Source of the DNA: Dryocosmus kuriphilus
Lineage: Eukaryota; Arthropoda; Insecta; Hymenoptera; Cynipidae
Direction of reading: 5' to 3'
Assembly (NCBI GenBank): GCA_038277395.1
Contig: CM076193.1
Coordinates: 82,847,583-82,911,582 of the forward strand
Length of the DNA stretch: 64,000 nt
Part shown: one piece after another, positions 1 to 11,219 of the stretch
How the letters are laid out: each line of letters starts with the position of its first letter
Numbering within the stretch: the first letter of the stretch is position 1
Position numbers and translations under genes: made by a program
Notes under the pieces: model-generated
The model's input: only the letters and a program-made list of their open reading frames with translations
Database searches by the model: none
What the model was told of the DNA's origin: nothing

Positions 1-971
1 ATTTTTGTATACAAGAGAAAATGATAATAATTTTAAAGAATTTCTCAACGGTGGAAGAACAGTTGCACATTCATTTTCTATTACATTACGAAAAAGTCTT
101 GTATTTAGTCAATGATACTAATTTTTTTTATTGTTTGTCTTTAACATACAATTTTACAGTTTCGTCAATGCAACGTTATATATCCTTTAGTCATTACTAG
201 GTATAATATTATTCTTCACTATTGTGAAATTGAATCTCGCGTGCAAGGTGTGCGCATGCGCAGACGCTTTCAAATAATCGAGTGTTTTCGATTACTTTCG
301 AAACAACATAACCAAAATCAGATCCAATCAGATCCATTGACAATTGTTGACAATTTTTAATGTTGATTGCTGCTTAATTGCATAACGTGCCCTGCATTTA
401 ATTGAAAAATAAAAGTGAATAAAACGAGGTGAGGTGAAATATTTCTACGAAAATACTTTTTCCGTGTTCAGCATAGCAGCGATACCCGAAGCAATTATTG
501 AGCTCTCGGGATCATGTTTTATTTTTCGGATCTCTTTTCAGGACAATCAAAACAACGTGCCTCCAGATGTCTCAGCAAAAACCAAGGTTATAGTTATATT
601 CATTAATTTTTTTATCGAAACGTTCAGGTGGAAAAGTTGCATAAAGTTCAATTTTTGTTCACATGAACGGGGCTATGTATGTTGTTCACGGGCTATGTAT
701 GACATTTCAAAAACATTTTTTATGGTTATAAATTCAATTAAATTTTATTGAGCAGTCAACTTTTGCAGTTATAAAAAAAATTTCTATCGTTTTAATTTAT
801 TAGTCATTCATAATTTTCGGAGACAATTCTCCACTTTTAACAAATGTTCGAGTCTTCAAACATTTTGCATTTTTTGCACAATAATTATATACATTCATAA
901 TCCAAAAATATATTTACGTATAAATTAATAAAGTTATTTATTAATATATTTTCATTACTATATATTTGATT
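1..971. other. AT-rich leader with one possible small exon
   Basis: No convincing gene. A 45-nt stretch at 542-586 has a pyrimidine-rich acceptor (ctcttttcag) before it and a GT after it, and could be a small exon of the transposase gene that follows. The 105-residue reading frame over 434-751 is low-complexity and does not look coding. The segment around 245-300 is more GC-rich than its surroundings but shows no clear promoter. Confidence 0.3.
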
Positions 972-1493
972 ATTTATAATAATCAAATGTAGTAATGAGA
1001 ATATATTAAAAAATAACATTCGCAAAGTTTCTTATTTTCTAAAATATATTTTTCAAAAGTTTGAAAAAATTGTGACTTTTCGAGTAATCAACAAATTTTT
1101 TTCATTAATTCCAGTTTTTCCGAAACATCGACATTTTCAATAACAATGTTCAATCATGTTAAAAAAATAGAAATGATTATAACTACTAACACAAAACTAT
1201 ATATTTTAAATACTACCAAGACAATAAATTCAGTTCTCGATTGAATTGAATTTTAACGTAAGACGCATTATTTTAACGCATTTTTTGGTTCAAAAAATTT
1301 TTTTTACTCCACCCTCAAAAAATTTTGAAATTTACGTTGAAATAATGAAACAGATTAGAAAATTTGTCGGTTACTCGAAAAGTTGCAATTTTTGTCAAGT
1401 TTAAAAAAATATATGTATTTCAGAAAATAAGAAACTTTGCGAATGTTATTTATTAATATATTTCCAATACGATATTTGATTATTATAAACATA
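972..1493. repeat. Foldback (MITE-like) element, about 520 bp
   Basis: The two ends are inverted copies. The left arm runs from about 972 through the string aacattcgcaaagtttctt (about 1014-1032) and on to a tract ending in cttttcgagtaatc; the right arm, 1370-1493, carries the same strings reversed (aagaaactttgcgaatgtt). Arms are about 100-120 bp with a few mismatches and indels. No reading frame lies between them. It sits directly upstream of the first CACTA-like coding segment. Confidence 0.7.
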
Positions 1494-1537
1494 CATATAC
1501 TTCTGTATTATAATAGCACTGGTACAAGGCCAAAGCA

Positions 1538-3563
1538 ATGAAATTGACGACGTCTCAGCGTCGTCAGCCTCGATCCTTGAGGCCTCTGTCACAATTATCA
1601 AAAGAACGTCAGAAAAGGCGCTTACATGAGCAAAGGAGAAAATTGCTCATGACAAAAACATTGAACGAAAGTGAAACACTTCCAATTGAGAATCATGAAA
1701 CAATACCCTTAGTAAATAACGTACACGACAATGCCCATAATAGTGATACCCTGACTACTGATTTTGCTAACAACGATATTGTACTCGTGACGTCGATACC
1801 AATGTGCAATTGGCTGTAGATTAGAATAGTTATTCTGCTTCTATTAATGAAGTCGTGCATGTTGATTCTACTCATGTTTGCAATGAGACATTCAAAATTA
1901 ATGCAGCTAATTTGTTAGTGGATGTAAATAAGGAAATAGGTCAGCGTTTTTGCGACTTTTGAGATGTCATTCATGTTTTTCTAATTTTCCTCGTGATATC
2001 AGGACCTTAGTAAAAACACCACGTTCTACAGTCAAATTGCATAAAGTCGAACCCGGGGAGTACTTGCATATTGGCGTAGCAGAGGCTATTAAAGAAAGTT
2101 TACAAGACGTTGACCAATCAATTGTTCCTAATATTCTCCGGATCGATTTTAGTACTGATGGTGCCAATATCAGTAAGTGCAGCAAGGTACCTGCTATTTG
2201 GCCAATTCAATGTCAAGTTGCAGATATTCCGAAATCTCAGCCGGGTACTATTGGTATGTACAGAGGCAAAAAGAAGCCAAACAATGCTTCAGAATTTTTC
2301 AAGTTCTTTTTATCAGATCTCCGAAAGATCACACAAGAAGGTGGATTGTTATTTTATGATGAAAGAATAAGTGCGCAGATTAGATGTTTCGTAGCAGATG
2401 CACCCGCTAGAGCATTTGTATTAGGTCACAAAGGTCATCGTTCCTTCGTTCCCTGCTCAAAATGTAAAATTGAAGGACGCTCAATTGGGAGATATATTCT
2501 TGATGACATAAATAATACTCCTAGGCATCATGAAGAATATGTAAGACAGATCGATGAAGATCATCACAACTCTTCGAGTCCGCTTAGTGAAATACCCGAT
2601 TTTGACATTGTCAAAGACGTAGTTTTTGAGTACATGCATTTGTGTTGCATAGGCGCAATGAAAAAAATTCTTATATTACTTATAATTGGCAAACCTATAA
2701 AAATGGTCAAATTGTGTGCAAAAGATATTGCTTCATTGTCTGAAAGATTGGAAATACTATCTTCTTTCTGTCCACGTGACTTTAATCGATCTGTAGGTTC
2801 ACTTGACAACTGGACTGATTTTAAAGCTACTCAATATCGTCAGATTTTACTGTACGTTGGAGCAGTTGTTTTCAAGCGGATAATGAAAAAATGCACTTAC
2901 GAGCATTTTCTGCTTTTTCATACCTCTATGCGCGTTTTTGTTTCCTCAATGTTTCAATTTAATAAAAATTTATTATTAGCCGAAGAATGTATTAAAGACT
3001 TTGTTCAGTTGTCTAGTGTCGTATATGACGAAAGAATTATGTCTTATAATTTTCATGGGTTACTTCATGTAATAGATGACGTTCGTCGGCATGGCCCATG
3101 TGACGCAACTTCGGCTTTTGCTTATGAGAATAAAATGCAATTTTACAGACGAATGTGCAGAGCTCCAGGCAGATAATTGCGAACAATATAACTTGGTGCG
3201 TTGGTCAGGCATAACAATTGGTACAAATAAGCGAGATAATTGTGTGATGTCTAAAGATAAAAGTATATATTGTGTGCAAAATATTTTACGACAGGGGAAC
3301 AAGTATTACTTGTACGCTAATAAGTTGAAAATGAAAAGATCATTCTATGACGTTGGCATCGAATCTACAGAAGTCGGGGTGTACAAGTGTTCGTCATCAT
3401 CTACCGAAAATTATCTAATGCCGTTGGAAAATGTAAAATACAAATGTTTCAGAATGCCTTTATTTAGGAAGGACACTTCAGAATGTGTTGATGGTGTTTT
3501 TTTGGTAATGGTCTTGTTGTGAAGGAAGGTTTCTCTTATGAACTTGTCGAAATAGATGATTAA
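1538..3563 (+). pseudogene. CACTA/EnSpm-like transposase, broken
   Basis: The best stretch is a 408-residue frame (1950-3176) reading like the insect relatives of the plant CACTA (Tnp2-type) transposases. It contains LRIDFSTDGANIS, a segment comparing with 'WPI.. valve' type core text (WPIQCQVADI), then GMYRGKKKP, the FVADAPARAFVLG block with the catalytic-type Asp, and a CSKC pair, followed by VVFEYMHLCCIG. A basic N-terminal segment lies in another frame (1538-1819), and the C-terminal part (3130-3563) is in a third. Breaks: a stop near 1819, a stop at the end of the 408-residue frame near 3176, and a shift inside a T run near 3500, after which the frame continues to TAA at 3563. It is therefore a dead copy. 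Assignment to the CACTA/CMC group is by motif recognition; no terminal repeats were found. Confidence 0.75.
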
Positions 3564-4465
3564 GAACAATAAATGTAGGATATTTGAAAAATTATGTATT
3601 TAAAACTTTTCAAGTTGTCTATGTAACAATACTGCGTAATTTACAATTCTAAATTGGAAGTGTTTTACTGTATTCGGACAGCTACGAATTACCGCCTTAA
3701 ATAGGTACGTGTCCAATTTAATATCATACAACTCTCTGTAAATAGTATTTTTACCACTTTAATTTAGAAATCGCGGCCACGCAGCGATTTTTTGGTCCTC
3801 GCGGTGGAAAATATTGTCTTAAACTCGTATGTAATGCTTTTTTTTTTTTTTTCCGAATCCATTGCAGACTTCGGCTCTGCAAACCCCGGATTTGAAAAAT
3901 GAAGCCATTCCAAACTTGTTGTGGAGAGTATTATTTAGAGTTTCAACCTGCTGAACACATAATGAAAATCGTATTCAACTCTTAGACGGCACACGTTTAA
4001 AAAAACTCTATAAAAAGCAATCTGGGTGTCAAACACTCATGATGCCGTGTAAGGGTTAAGTGTACGTGCTAAAAAAAGACTTTTTTTCGCTTCCTAACCA
4101 AAAAGCTCACAATCGGACGGGCTTTTTGTTTAGAAATCGAAAATAAATAGCATTTCTGACGCATGCCAAACGTCGATTTAGACTAATCCACTAAAAATCC
4201 TCGCCTTCGCCTCAGATTTTAAATTGTGAGTGAGCGACAATCGACGTTTGGTATGCGTCAGAAAAACTACTATTTTTCGCTTCTACCATGATTCTAAGAC
4301 ACCCTGTATACGTAGAATAATCATGAAAAAATAAACAAACATTTTCTTATCATCAAGCAGCTTGTTCTGTGGTTGCAAAAGTTACTAATGTATTGCTTAT
4401 TTTGCAACGCTACTTTGTGCTCTAAAAATAAGAAAATCCTGTAATAACTTATACTCATTTTACAG
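3564..4465. other. Non-coding stretch with a short hairpin repeat
   Basis: No gene seen. It includes a T run at 3839-3851, the inverted repeat listed separately, and a string acaccctgtatacg (4290) resembling a transposon end, but no partner end was found. Confidence 0.4.
4148..4271. repeat. Inverted repeat with ~30-bp arms
   Basis: ctgacgcatgccaaacgtcg (about 4156-4175) is repeated in reverse as cgacgtttggtatgcgtcag (4242-4261), one mismatch, with about 60 bp between. Probably a small MITE or foldback. Confidence 0.6.
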
Positions 4466-6255
4466 CACATCCCAACCACTTGATGCAAACAACAAGAAGA
4501 GAGACGTCGTTGGTAGAAATATGGTACGCCGAAACGCAGCAAAACCACCTCGTTACAGAAGTATTGATAGTGACTCACAAAAGAAGAAAATGAAACGGTC
4601 AAATGGGGATGCAAACCTCAACAGGAAGATAGCGGCTGCAAATGCAAAAAGATTTAGAATTCGAAATGGCATACAGAGAAAAACGCAGAAATCAAACCAG
4701 ATCTCCGAGAAAAGTAAGGAAAAATCGAGTTAGTGGGGAAGAAAATCTCAGATTAGAAATTTAGATTATTTGCTATCTCAGATGAGATAAATGTTCTTTG
4801 TCACCAATTTTTGGTTTACAAAGAGCTTCCGGTTGTGTATATTTTATATTATTATAACTTAAATAACGTGATATGTTTTCCATACACAGATAACAACCAG
4901 CCAAGATTGGTATCAAAGAATGGAGAAAATGAAGGATCCGACGACGAAGGTGTCGACGAGGAAGAAGAATTTTCCGGCAGCAGCTCTGTTGAAGAAGAAG
5001 AAGAAGAAGAAGAAGACGATGAAGAAGGTTCATCTGACAGTGATGAAGACGAGGAAAGACAAGACGTAGTAATGGATAACTTACGGGGGCAAGAGGAAGA
5101 GCAACAGGAAGAGCTCATGAACGATGATCATCATGAAGAAGATCATAATCAGCTGCCTCCGGGAGAGCAACCTCAGCAACTTCAGGATATTGAACCTGTA
5201 CCTCGTCAACAACATCAACAAGTCATGCCAGAAAGGATAGAAAATCCCTCCATCAAGGATGTGTACGACTTAGTGTTTGGCATGAAAAATATGCTTATGT
5301 AAGTAAACTATTGTGCTATCAGAAATCTGGAATTGGGATAAGCAGACTGCGATACATTTTTACATTACAAATTTGTACATCACAATATCAATATTCACTT
5401 GGATGCTTCTGTATAGGAAAACGCGAAAATACATCTTCGATGATACTCTCATTCTCATTTCCTGTTTATGTAAATTGGAGCCATTTGGTGCATATTTTTG
5501 CTGTCGTAATTGGTAAATTTTACAAAATTCTATTTTTACAGTGGAGTGCAAAGAGATGTTGTCGTCATCAAGGGTCATATGCCAAACATGGCAGACATTC
5601 CAGTCAAGCCCGCTTTTTTGCCATTCCAGACTGCAGAAGACCTACTTGCTTTAGAAGTCGATTCAGAAAATTATCTTGCAATTGTAAGTATTGTAAAAAA
5701 TTGTTTCGTAAAATATGAAATCGCTACTTTAAAAGTAACGCTTTTGTTGCAGGTCAACTACCTTGAATTTTTCAAAGACACCACTGCGAAAGACCTCGTT
5801 CATGCGTGAATCAAGGAAACCATAACAAAAGAGACTGCGAAAAGGTTTTCTTGGTTTGGCGCCGAACAAAATGGAACGCTCAAGTTTTTCGATACAGCTC
5901 TTTGCAGAGCTATTTATCGTAAGTTCAAGTTTCAGATGCATTAAGTACTTTTTACAATGTTCTTTAAAATGGTAATCGTTTACATTTCTTAAGAATTGAA
6001 GAATACATAATCATGAAAAAATATAATTTGACTTGATATGCTGGTAAACTCTCAAAATTTCAATTTTTCTATGTTACAGGTGCAATTGCAATTTCTCAGT
6101 TATACGCCAAGCCAACTTCGCAGGAGTACAAACAGTATGTGACTGGTGCTTTGAAGTCACTGAAACAAATTCTGATCAATGCACGCGGTCGACACCCTGG
6201 AGTACCAGGAAATCGTGCCCTCCAAGAGCAGCGTGCGAATGAATTATTTCAATAA
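4466..6255 (+). pseudogene. DUF4806-type gene, five exons, one in-frame TGA
   Basis: Exons are 4521-4713 (open back to an acceptor at 4465, so an earlier exon is likely), 4890-5298, 5542-5683, 5753-5918 and 6080-6255; all have GT-AG borders and every junction keeps frame, giving about 361 codons. The N-terminal part is basic (RNMVRRN...KKKMKR), residues roughly 70-140 are extremely acidic (runs of E, D and S) followed by a Q/P-rich segment. The C-terminal 120 residues read as DUF4806: LPFQTAEDLLALE, then YLEFFKD, ETAKRFSWFG, an LCRAIYRGAI stretch and a final helical region. DUF4806 is a domain of unknown function common in insect proteins, some of them linked to transposons. The break is TGA at 5807-5809 in exon 4; the surrounding gcgTGA would fit CpG decay of an Arg codon. 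A poly(A) signal follows at 6289. Whether this is a recent pseudogene, an error or read-through cannot be told here. Confidence 0.75.
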
Positions 6256-6288
6256 CAATGATACTAATCGACAATATGTACAGCAAAA

Positions 6289-6294
6289 AATAAA
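6289..6294 (+). terminator. Poly(A) signal AATAAA
   Basis: AATAAA lies 34 bp after the stop codon of the DUF4806 gene, a normal spacing for a short 3' UTR. Confidence 0.55.
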
Positions 6295-6299
6295 ACACT

Positions 6300-6969
6300 G
6301 ATTAAAACTATTCATTCACATGCGCCATTTTATTATTTATAGTACCCTGGATATTTGAAAGCTTTTTACAGTTTCGGTAAATTTGAATAAGAAATTGTTA
6401 TACATATTACCGAAACAATGGCATTGGAAATTATGTCTTGAATATTTACTTCTATTTCCAACATTGATTTCTTGCTTATTGCGGGAAATATGTAAGAAAC
6501 CCTTGACATTAGAAACTGTTTCCAGCAAATTTCCCTCCAGTTTCCAAAAGCTTTAATTTGGCGTTGGAAACTGTTTCCGTGATGTTGCGCTCAGTTGCGT
6601 TCAACACATGTCCATGTGCGATTCTATTTCTGACGCATAGTCCGTACTTTTTACAGAAACATTTACGGAAACTTTACGGAAATTTTCTAGAAACTGGCTA
6701 ATTGGGGAATTTTATATCGATTTCCTATTTTATTGAATTTCTGATTGTTCCGATTATGTCACATTAATTTTTCCCACTATGGAGTGCCGAAGGGTGGAGC
6801 CTATTGCTCGATTTGTATATTTCCCGTAAATATGTATAATTTTAGTAGCATTTTTCGAACCATGTGTCCCCTTTTGCTCCCTTCACGAATATGATCCTGA
6901 CCCATATAATTTTAATCTCTTGCGTTTCTCTTTTAACGTAATTCTCCCTTTTCCTGTATAATGCTGGCT
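6300..6969. other. Intergenic, repeat-like, no gene
   Basis: Contains several copies of related strings around tttccaa / ttggaaactgtttcc and tttacggaaac (6360-6690), suggesting an old palindromic repeat, but I could not define its ends. Confidence 0.3.
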
Positions 6970-7185
6970 TTACTAATTTGAGTCCTCTTTCCATTTTATC
7001 GAACATTGTTTTGCCCCTTATTAATTTTGTTGAATTGAGTTCCCTTTTTTATTTTATCGAACACTGCTTTGCTAGAACATTAATTCTGTTGAATTGAGTT
7101 CCCTTTTCTGTTTTATAGAACACTGTTTCGCTGTAAAATTAATTTTGTTGAGTTGAATCACCTTTCTATTTTTATTGAACCCCAT
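6970..7185 (+). repeat. Tandem repeat, ~75-bp unit, about 3 copies
   Basis: Three diverged copies share ttgaattgagttccctttt, then a T-rich stretch, atcgaacactg, and ttaattttgttga. The array runs directly into the shorter 38-bp array. Confidence 0.65.
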
Positions 7186-7470
7186 TTATTTTCTTGAGCC
7201 CCATTTGTGTATCGAAAAACCGTCTACTGCAACAAGTTCCATTTATGTATTGGAAACCCGTTTATTTGATTGAGTCCCATTTTTTGTATCGAAACCTATT
7301 TATTGTATCTAGCCCCACTTGTGTATTGAAAACACGTTTATTTTCTCATGCCCCATTTATTTATCGAAAACCGTTTATTCTATCGAGCCCCATTTATGTA
7401 TTGAAAACTATTTATTGTATCAAGTTCTATTTATGTATTGAAGACCCACTTATTTTATCAAGTCCTGTTT
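7186..7470 (+). repeat. Minisatellite, ~38-bp unit, about 7 copies
   Basis: Repeating pattern: gagccccatttatgtattg, then aaaacc(g)tttattgtatc. Because the unit is close to 39 bp it stays open in one frame and produces a 104-residue repetitive frame (7194-7508) that is not a gene. Confidence 0.7.
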
Positions 7471-7475
7471 ATTTG

Positions 7476-7492
7476 CCCCCCCCCCCCCCCCC
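7476..7492. repeat. Poly-C tract (17 C)
   Basis: Uninterrupted run of C followed by tccc, at the end of the 38-bp array. Confidence 0.9.
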
Positions 7493-10276
7493 TCCCTTTA
7501 TTCAATGAACTCATTTCTACCTTGTCTGATTATGCTTTGCCCTCAGCGTAGTCTTTGACTTTGTAATTGCGTCCCCTCCCCTCCCCCTTTGATTTCGTGA
7601 GAACGCTAGTAAAGTATATGTTATTAATTTTGTTTGATTTTTAACAGCGTTTTGCACTGAGATTTATGTTATTGAAATTCGTGTTCATTTATAGGCTTTG
7701 TATTAATATTCGCGATTATGCATTTATTTTGTATAGAAATTTGTGACCTTAGAGTTTTATTGATTTCATATTGAGACCTGTATTAATTTTTCATTGATTT
7801 TGTACTATTTTGTCGATTCGTGTAGAAGCCTTTCCAAAATTATTGTTCAAAGATATTGAGACCTTTGTGAATAAACATCAATCTTTAAGTTTTATAGAAA
7901 AGAATTATTTCGAGCTTTATTAAATGGTGTATATCCCATAGCCTCTACCGTAATCTAAGAAATTAAAGACTGAGCTAGGCGTTAAAGTTGATAGTCTGCA
8001 TTAATGATACCTTTCAGGATTTAGATCTAGTGTCCCAAGAAAGGACTGGCGCCCACGGTTATTGAGTTTTAGCGTTTCTTAGTTCTAGATAATATTAAAT
8101 TATGGTGCTTTAGAGTTTTGTGTGAGATTGAATTTTAGCTTCTTGAGGTGTCAGGTCTATTGAGATTTTTTTTAGTTTCATTTTCCGGATTGCCTTGTGC
8201 GTGACCTAGGTTGACCACACTGTTTGCTCTATTTCACCACCTGAGAAAAAGGTGCACGTCACATAGGCTTGACCTTGATCACGTATTAGATTCCCATGTT
8301 GTTCAATTCTTCTCAATGCCAATCAATTCTTTTCGTCGAATCAGAAAGAACAATTGAAAAGAATTAAAACCTTAATTCTTCTTAATACGTTCTTCTTTAC
8401 TGGATTGATAAGTCCCAAAAATTGAGCTCGTTAATATAAATATTGGTATTTCTGTGTGGCACCTAGCCTTAAGCCTATTGAAACAGGTGCCCGAAAAACT
8501 GTGCTGTCGCTCAAATGACCACCTAGTTTCGAACCTCTCGGGTTAAAATTTTACGCAGTCAAATTCGTTGAAAGACCCCTCTACCTTCTACAATTTAACA
8601 CAGTCATCATAAGATTTTTAAGCATATTTTTGAACTGTCATTGAAACATCTCTAAAAATTAGTTACTTGTTAAGTTATCTTTTTCGATTTTAAATTAATC
8701 TCAGTTTATTATACACACATAAACGGACATTTTTTTGAAACCTCATTTGTCATCTTGTCTTTAAAGTGAAATTTTTTTTGAATTTTTAGATTTAAATTAA
8801 GTTTTAAAATTAAATTTAATTTTCAATATCTAAATTTTATTTTAAATTTAATTTTCATTAAAATTTTTATAAGTGTCAAAAAATTGACAGAAAACATATT
8901 TTAAGAATGAGTAGATGTTGCATTAAGGTTTACGAATTCACTTTTCTAATTGGTAGATTAATCAAAGCTTAGCTTTTAAATTTCGTATCGCAGTCACAAT
9001 GTCAAAAAATCGACATCGAACATTTGCATCGCTACAAAGCTTTTTCTGTCAATATTAAGGAGTGTTAAGTCTTCCTTCTTAGAAGAATTCACCCTACACT
9101 GTAAAAAATCCTATGTTTTACATTCCATCTTGTAGAGAATTTACTTTAAAAATCACGGCAATTTTACCATTTTGTTGATAATTTCTGTTAATTTCTAAAA
9201 GAAGTTTACATAATTTCCGGAATAACACAAGAAAAGTGTAAAATTCCACTATAAGAATCATTGGTCATAAAGATACCAGTGAAAAGAGATGCCAGTAATT
9301 ACTACGGGAAATTTACATTAGAATGTAAATAAAAAGAAAATGTGTAATTACAATGCCCTGGTAAAATGTTAATAATCTTTTAATTTTACAAGGTGTATAG
9401 TGTAATTCAGTTTCAGCAAGCCGTATAAAAATCCCACTGTCGGTGAAAAATGCAGGAGTGTAATTTCGTTGTTGAACGTTCGATGGCGCATCGATTGAGC
9501 CGCGTGGCTGCGCAAGTTGCTGAAAGTTTAAACGAAACAAATGCAATAAGCGTGACCTAGAAACTGCAGTTACTATGAGATTTATAAGTTATCTTAATTT
9601 AGGTTTCTTTCAACCTGAGTTTGAAACGAAACTTTCCTTTGGACTCCTTGTTCATGAAAAAGGGACTCATTCGACAATTAAAGACGACAAAATATCTAAG
9701 TACACTGCATTTCAGTCTTAACCTTTCTAGGGCTCGAAATGCGCAAATATGATTTCTTTGTAGTTTAAGTGCGATCGCATTAGAACACCAGGTCATGTTG
9801 ACCCAAAATGTTTGCATACAGTCAGCAGAACGCAGGCATCATCTTCATGTAATTTCGTGAGCGCATAGTAACTACAATTGGGCAGCATGAGCTGAAGGAA
9901 AACGTGCCAGTTATATGGTTATATGCGCCTTCACAGCCTAACTGCAGATTGTCGAACTGTCATTCTCCTAACAAATGTTGTATCATTGACGACACTGTGC
10001 GCACATGTATCGATCGGAAGTTTTGTTTATTATTATTTATATGTATTTATTCATTATCTTTATAATGCAGTTTATGCTACAAAAACGTATTCCACGCCCA
10101 CAAATGAATCCTAATAGTACTTATAATTTATTCATTCATTATTATATTACTGATAGCGGATTTGATAATATGCGGTTCTCAAATAATAAAAGCAATTCAT
10201 AAAGGGAAGTTTTATTTCAGAGAAAAAATTTAAAGTACGCTTTTTCTAATATGAAGGTTCATTAAAAATTGTCGTA
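7493..10276. other. AT-rich intergenic stretch, no gene
   Basis: Short frames only, none with a recognisable domain. A block from 9098 opens with acactgtaaaaaatcc and resembles the start of a transposable repeat; a similar string occurs at 38731. Low-complexity AAATTTTA-type sequence lies at 8760-8870. Confidence 0.35.
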
Positions 10277-10278
10277 TA

Positions 10279-11217
10279 CGAGGTGTGATCGAAAAGTAAG
10301 GTGACTTTTTGAATTTCGCGGGATGCATACAGCCGATATTCGTTTTCTTTTTTTCTTATGTTGGTACGCTCGTCCCAGATATATTTGCACAGTTTCAGCT
10401 ATATAGCATTTTTTGTTTGTTTTTGAGAGGCATAAAGGTTAGAAGTGTTTTGCGTGCTTGGCGATTTTCTGCTCTCGAAAAAAATGGATCAAAGAATTTG
10501 CATCCAATTTTGTGTAAGAAATGGAATTAAGTGCTCCAAAACACTTGAAATGTTGACAGTGGCATACAGTGAGTGTACTTTGAGTAAAAGAAATGTTTAT
10601 AAGTGGTGCAAACTCCTTCGGGAAGGCCGAGAAGATGTTAATGACGAAGCTCGCTCTGGACGTCCCAACACGTCAACAACTGATGAAAACGTTGAAGAAG
10701 TGAAGAAAATAGTGTTGGCGAATCGTCGAATTACCATTAAAGAAGTTGCTGATGATGTCGGCATCTCGTTTGGCTCGTGCCAAGCAATTTTAGTGGATAC
10801 TTTAGGCATGAGACGTGTGTCAGCGAAGTTTGTCCCGAAACCACGATAATGCGCCAGCTCACACGTCAGTGCTTGTTCGTAATTTTTTGGCCAATAACAA
10901 CACCATAATCATGCCTCAGCCACCGTATTCACTAGATTTGGCTCCCTACGACTTTTTCCTGTTTCCAAATCTGAAAAGAACCATGAAAGGATGGCGTTTT
11001 TGCGACGATTGAGGAGATAAAGACCGCATCACTGGAAGAGCTGAAGGCTATACCAAAAAGTGCTTATCAGAAATGCTTTGAGGATTGGAAAAAGCGCTGG
11101 CACAACTGTATTATATCCGAGGGGGATTACTTTGAAGGGGACAACGTTAATATTGATGAATAAATAAATATTTTATGATAAAAATAGAAAGTCACCTTAC
11201 TTTTCGATCACACCTCG
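10279..11217 (+). mobile_element. Mariner element, copy 1 (939 bp, internally deleted)
   Basis: Perfect 27-28-bp terminal inverted repeats: cgaggtgtgatcgaaaagta at 10279 and the same reversed at the right end (11191-11217). The element is flanked by TA on both sides (10277-10278, 11218-11219), the standard Tc1/mariner target duplication. At 939 bp it is about 350-400 bp shorter than an autonomous mariner. Confidence 0.95.
10484..11163 (+). pseudogene. Mariner transposase, internally deleted and frameshifted
   Basis: Start chosen at MDQRICIQFCVRNG, the usual mariner N terminus; the ATG at 10445 only adds TIR-side sequence. The helix-turn-helix region, including the SGRPNTSTT linker, is intact to residue ~120 (ending AKFVPK). 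The sequence then jumps to HDNAPAHT, so the segment with the first catalytic Asp is missing. The second and third Asp regions remain (HDNAPAHT; SLDLAPYDFFLFP) in a different frame, and an extra base in a T run near 11003 shifts the final part (GDYFEGDNVN) again. Cannot encode an active enzyme. Confidence 0.9.
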
Positions 11218-11219
11218 TA

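Noticed and set aside
434..751. 105-residue open frame near the window start
   Set aside because: Phe/Lys-rich, no domain, no splice or promoter support.
5807..5809. TGA as a selenocysteine or programmed read-through codon
   Set aside because: No stem-loop signal seen, and similar single TGAs occur in dead transposases; decay is simpler.
7194..7508. 104-residue frame rich in Ile/Leu/Pro
   Set aside because: It is the translation of the 38-bp minisatellite plus the poly-C tract.
9098..9300. MITE starting actgtaaaaaat, related to 38731
   Set aside because: Left string is shared but no convincing inverted right end or target duplication in either place.
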